Shown here piece after piece: positions 4,871 to 6,547 of a stretch of DNA of 6,547 bases; the first letter of the stretch is position 1, and every line of letters begins with the position of its first letter. The notes under the pieces are model-generated. The model saw nothing but the letters and a program-made list of their open reading frames with translations. It ran no database searches and had not been told where the DNA came from. The translations under genes and the position numbers were made by a program. The DNA is from Sulfurimicrobium sp964552675 (GTDB lineage Bacteria; Pseudomonadota; Gammaproteobacteria; Burkholderiales; Sulfuricellaceae), in the NCBI GenBank assembly GCA_964552675.1, contig CAZKHJ010000048.1, forward strand, positions 1-6,547. Reading direction: 5' to 3'.

Positions 4871-6391
4871 ATGTGCGGAATTCTTGGAGTAGTAGCAAAA
4901 AACCCCGTTAACCAGCTGCTGTACGATGGCCTGCTGGTGTTGCAGCACCGTGGCCAGGACGCGGCAGGCATCGTCACCTGCGATGGCGGCACATTCCACA
5001 TGCACAAGGCTAATGGCCTGGTTGCCGATGTGTTCCGCACCCGCAACATGCGCAATCTGCTGGGTAATGTGGGTATCGGCCATGTGCGTTATCCCACTGC
5101 CGGCGATGCTTTTTCCGCTGCCGAAGCGCAGCCCTTCTACGTCAACTCGCCCTTCGGCATCGTGCTGGGACATAACGGCAACCTCACCAATGCCGACCAG
5201 TTGCGCGAGGACCTGTTCCGCCAGGATCTGCGCCATGTCAACACCACCTCGGATTCGGAAGTGCTGCTCAACGTGCTGGCCCATGAACTGGCCTCCTGCA
5301 CCGCCAATCACCAGCTCGACCCGGAAAGCATTTTCAGGGCCGTAGCCGGCGTGCATCGCCGCTGTCGTGGCGCCTATGCCGTGGTGGCAATGATTTCCGG
5401 CTATGGCCTGCTGGCCTTCCGTGACCCGCACGGCATCCGTCCGCTGGTGTTTGGCCGTGCCGAAACCGAGCAGGGGCCGGAATATCTGGTGGCATCCGAG
5501 AGCGTCGCGCTGGATGTGCTGGGCTTCAAGCTGGTGCGCGACGTGGCGCCGGGCGAGGCGATCCTGATCGACGAAAGCGGCAACTTCTTCAGCCGGCAGT
5601 GCGCCGAGAAATCCTCCCTCAGCCCGTGCATTTTCGAGTATGTCTATCTGGCCCGTCCCGATTCCGTCATCGACGGCATTTCGGTGTATGAAACCCGTTT
5701 GTGGATGGGCGTGAGCCTGGCGGAAAAAATCCGCCGCCAGCTGGGCGAGCTGGACATCGACGTGGTGATCCCCATTCCCGATACCAGCCGCCCCAGCGCC
5801 CTGCAGCTGGCCAATCATCTCGGGGTGCCCTATCGTGAAGGCTTCATCAAGAACCGCTACATTGGCCGCACCTTCATCATGCCGGGCCAGTCCTTGCGCA
5901 AGAAATCGGTACGCCAGAAACTGAACGCGATCTCGATCGAGTTCCAGGGCAAGAACGTCCTGCTGGTGGACGATTCCATCGTGCGCGGCACCACCAGCAA
6001 GCAGATCGTGCAGATGGCGCGCGAAGCGGGCGCGCGCAAGGTCTATTTTGCTTCCGCTGCGCCGCCGGTGCGCTTCCCCAATGTGTATGGCATCGACATG
6101 CCGACCCGCGCCGAATTGCTCGCGACCGGGCGTTCGGACGAGGAAATTGCGCAGGAAATCGGCGCCGATGCGGTGATCTACCAGGACTTGAGCGCGCTTA
6201 TCGATGCCGTGCGCGAGAGCCGTACTACCATCGAGTGTTTTGATACCTCCTGCTTCGACGGCAATTACATTACCGGCGACATTACCCCCGAATACCTGGC
6301 CGAGGTTGAAAGCGCGCGCGGCAAACCGAAGGCGCCAGGAGCTGGCCTGGCGAGCCGGCAGCTTGACCTGAACTTGAACGAGGACGATTGA
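4871..6391 (+). CDS. purF: Amidophosphoribosyltransferase, 506 aa
   Basis: PurF makes 5-phosphoribosylamine from PRPP and glutamine, the first committed step of purine synthesis. The N-terminal Ntn glutaminase domain begins MCGILGV, so Cys2 becomes the nucleophile after Met removal, with no propeptide (E. coli type, not the Bacillus type). Glutaminase motifs follow: HRGQDAAG (26-33), GHVRYPTAG with Arg73, and GHNGNLTN with Asn102-Gly103. The C-terminal phosphoribosyltransferase domain carries the PRPP-binding motif VLLVDDSIVRGTTS (363-376), with Asp367 and Asp368. The length matches E. coli PurF (505 aa). AGGA at 4858-4861 lies 9 bases before the ATG. It is the last gene of the tightly packed run. 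In many related genomes a methionine-sulfhydrylase gene (metZ) follows, but the gene after it here does not look like that. Confidence 0.98.
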   Translation: MCGILGVVAKNPVNQLLYDGLLVLQHRGQDAAGIVTCDGGTFHMHKANGLVADVFRTRNMRNLLGNVGIGHVRYPTAGDAFSAAEAQPFYVNSPFGIVLGHNGNLTNADQLREDLFRQDLRHVNTTSDSEVLLNVLAHELASCTANHQLDPESIFRAVAGVHRRCRGAYAVVAMISGYGLLAFRDPHGIRPLVFGRAETEQGPEYLVASESVALDVLGFKLVRDVAPGEAILIDESGNFFSRQCAEKSSLSPCIFEYVYLARPDSVIDGISVYETRLWMGVSLAEKIRRQLGELDIDVVIPIPDTSRPSALQLANHLGVPYREGFIKNRYIGRTFIMPGQSLRKKSVRQKLNAISIEFQGKNVLLVDDSIVRGTTSKQIVQMAREAGARKVYFASAAPPVRFPNVYGIDMPTRAELLATGRSDEEIAQEIGADAVIYQDLSALIDAVRESRTTIECFDTSCFDGNYITGDITPEYLAEVESARGKPKAPGAGLASRQLDLNLNEDD

Positions 6392-6412
6392 CGCCGTCCG
6401 TGGCAAAAAATA

Positions 6413-6442
6413 TTGACAAAGACATAACCCTCGTCGTTTAAT
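6413..6442 (+). promoter_or_regulatory. Sigma70-type promoter candidate downstream of purF
   Basis: A perfect -35 hexamer TTGACA (6413-6418) is followed after 18 bases by TTTAAT (6437-6442), a 5 of 6 match to the -10 consensus. An A-tract (6405-6410) lies just upstream of the -35 and could act as an UP-like element. Transcription would start near 6449, giving a leader of about 30 bases before the ATG at 6481. It is the best promoter-like sequence I found in the window. No intrinsic terminator is visible between the purF stop and this element. Confidence 0.65.
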
Positions 6443-6471
6443 CCGGACAAAAATATCAACAATATCTTCCG

Positions 6472-6476
6472 GGAGG
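6472..6476 (+). promoter_or_regulatory. Shine-Dalgarno for the downstream gene
   Basis: GGAGG (within GGGAGG, 6471-6476) lies 4 bases before the ATG at 6481. It supports this ATG as the true start of the partial gene. The leader just upstream holds a 6-base direct repeat (AATATC at 6452-6457 and 6461-6466) of unknown meaning. Confidence 0.7.
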
Positions 6477-6480
6477 CTTT

Positions 6481-6547
6481 ATGCCCCGTCGCCTCGGGAC
6501 GGCCATGGCGTTGTTTTTCTGGCTGTATTCCCTCGTTGCCCAGGGCG
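6481..6547 (+). CDS. Start of an unidentified gene with a signal-peptide-like N-terminus (partial)
   Basis: Twenty-two complete codons are visible, encoding MPRRLGTAMALFFWLYSLVA followed by QG, before the window ends. The positively charged start (Arg3, Arg4), the hydrophobic core ALFFWLYSLVA and the possible small-residue cleavage site near VAQG fit a Sec signal peptide, so the product is probably exported or membrane anchored. The start is supported by a good ribosome binding site and an upstream promoter candidate. The sequence is too short to name a family. It does not resemble the start of MetZ, the gene often found after purF in related genomes. Confidence 0.6.
   Translation, partial: MPRRLGTAMALFFWLYSLVAQG

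Noticed and set aside
6391..6410. Intrinsic terminator after purF (GCC / GGC followed by bases on the A-rich side)
   Set aside because: Only 3 pairs, and the tract is A rather than T on the coding strand, so it is not a terminator for purF.

Overview
This window looks like a bacterial chromosome, most likely a betaproteobacterium. The evidence is the gene order trpB-trpA-accD-folC-dedD(SPOR)-cvpA-purF, which is typical of Beta- and some Gammaproteobacteria (Escherichia coli keeps the accD-folC-dedD-cvpA-purF part), together with moderately high G+C and protein sequences of proteobacterial type. I cannot resolve family or genus from the sequence alone.

Layout, all on the + strand. 1-146: last 47 codons of trpB. 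149-612: a two-gene HicA/HicB-type toxin-antitoxin module. 613-649: a short junction with a good inverted repeat and a 13-codon mini-ORF. 650-1450: trpA. 1451-1518: a gap with an imperfect hairpin. 1519-2391: accD. 2384-3652: folC, overlapping accD by 8 bases. 3653-4333: a membrane-anchored SPOR-domain protein, abutting folC. 4364-4855: cvpA. 4871-6391: purF. 6392-6480: a gap with a strong sigma70-type promoter candidate. 6481-end: start of an unidentified gene with a signal-peptide-like N-terminus.

The core genes link tryptophan synthesis (trpBA), the carboxyltransferase step of fatty acid synthesis (accD), folate polyglutamylation (folC), a septal peptidoglycan-binding protein (SPOR/DedD), a membrane protein linked to purine and colicin V phenotypes (cvpA), and the first committed step of purine synthesis (purF). 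Tight spacing (8-base overlap, zero gap, gaps of 15-68 bases) and the absence of an internal intrinsic terminator suggest one long transcript or a set of overlapping transcripts ending after purF. The next gene has its own promoter candidate.

The unusual part is the hicAB module placed exactly between the two tryptophan synthase subunit genes, which are usually adjacent and often translationally coupled. The module has clearly lower G+C than its flanks, no convincing promoter of its own, and a toxin start 2 bases after the trpB stop without a well-placed ribosome binding site. The antitoxin has a strong ribosome binding site, and a palindromic element follows directly, before trpA. This suggests a small acquired module that now relies on trp operon transcription and may change how TrpA is coupled to TrpB.
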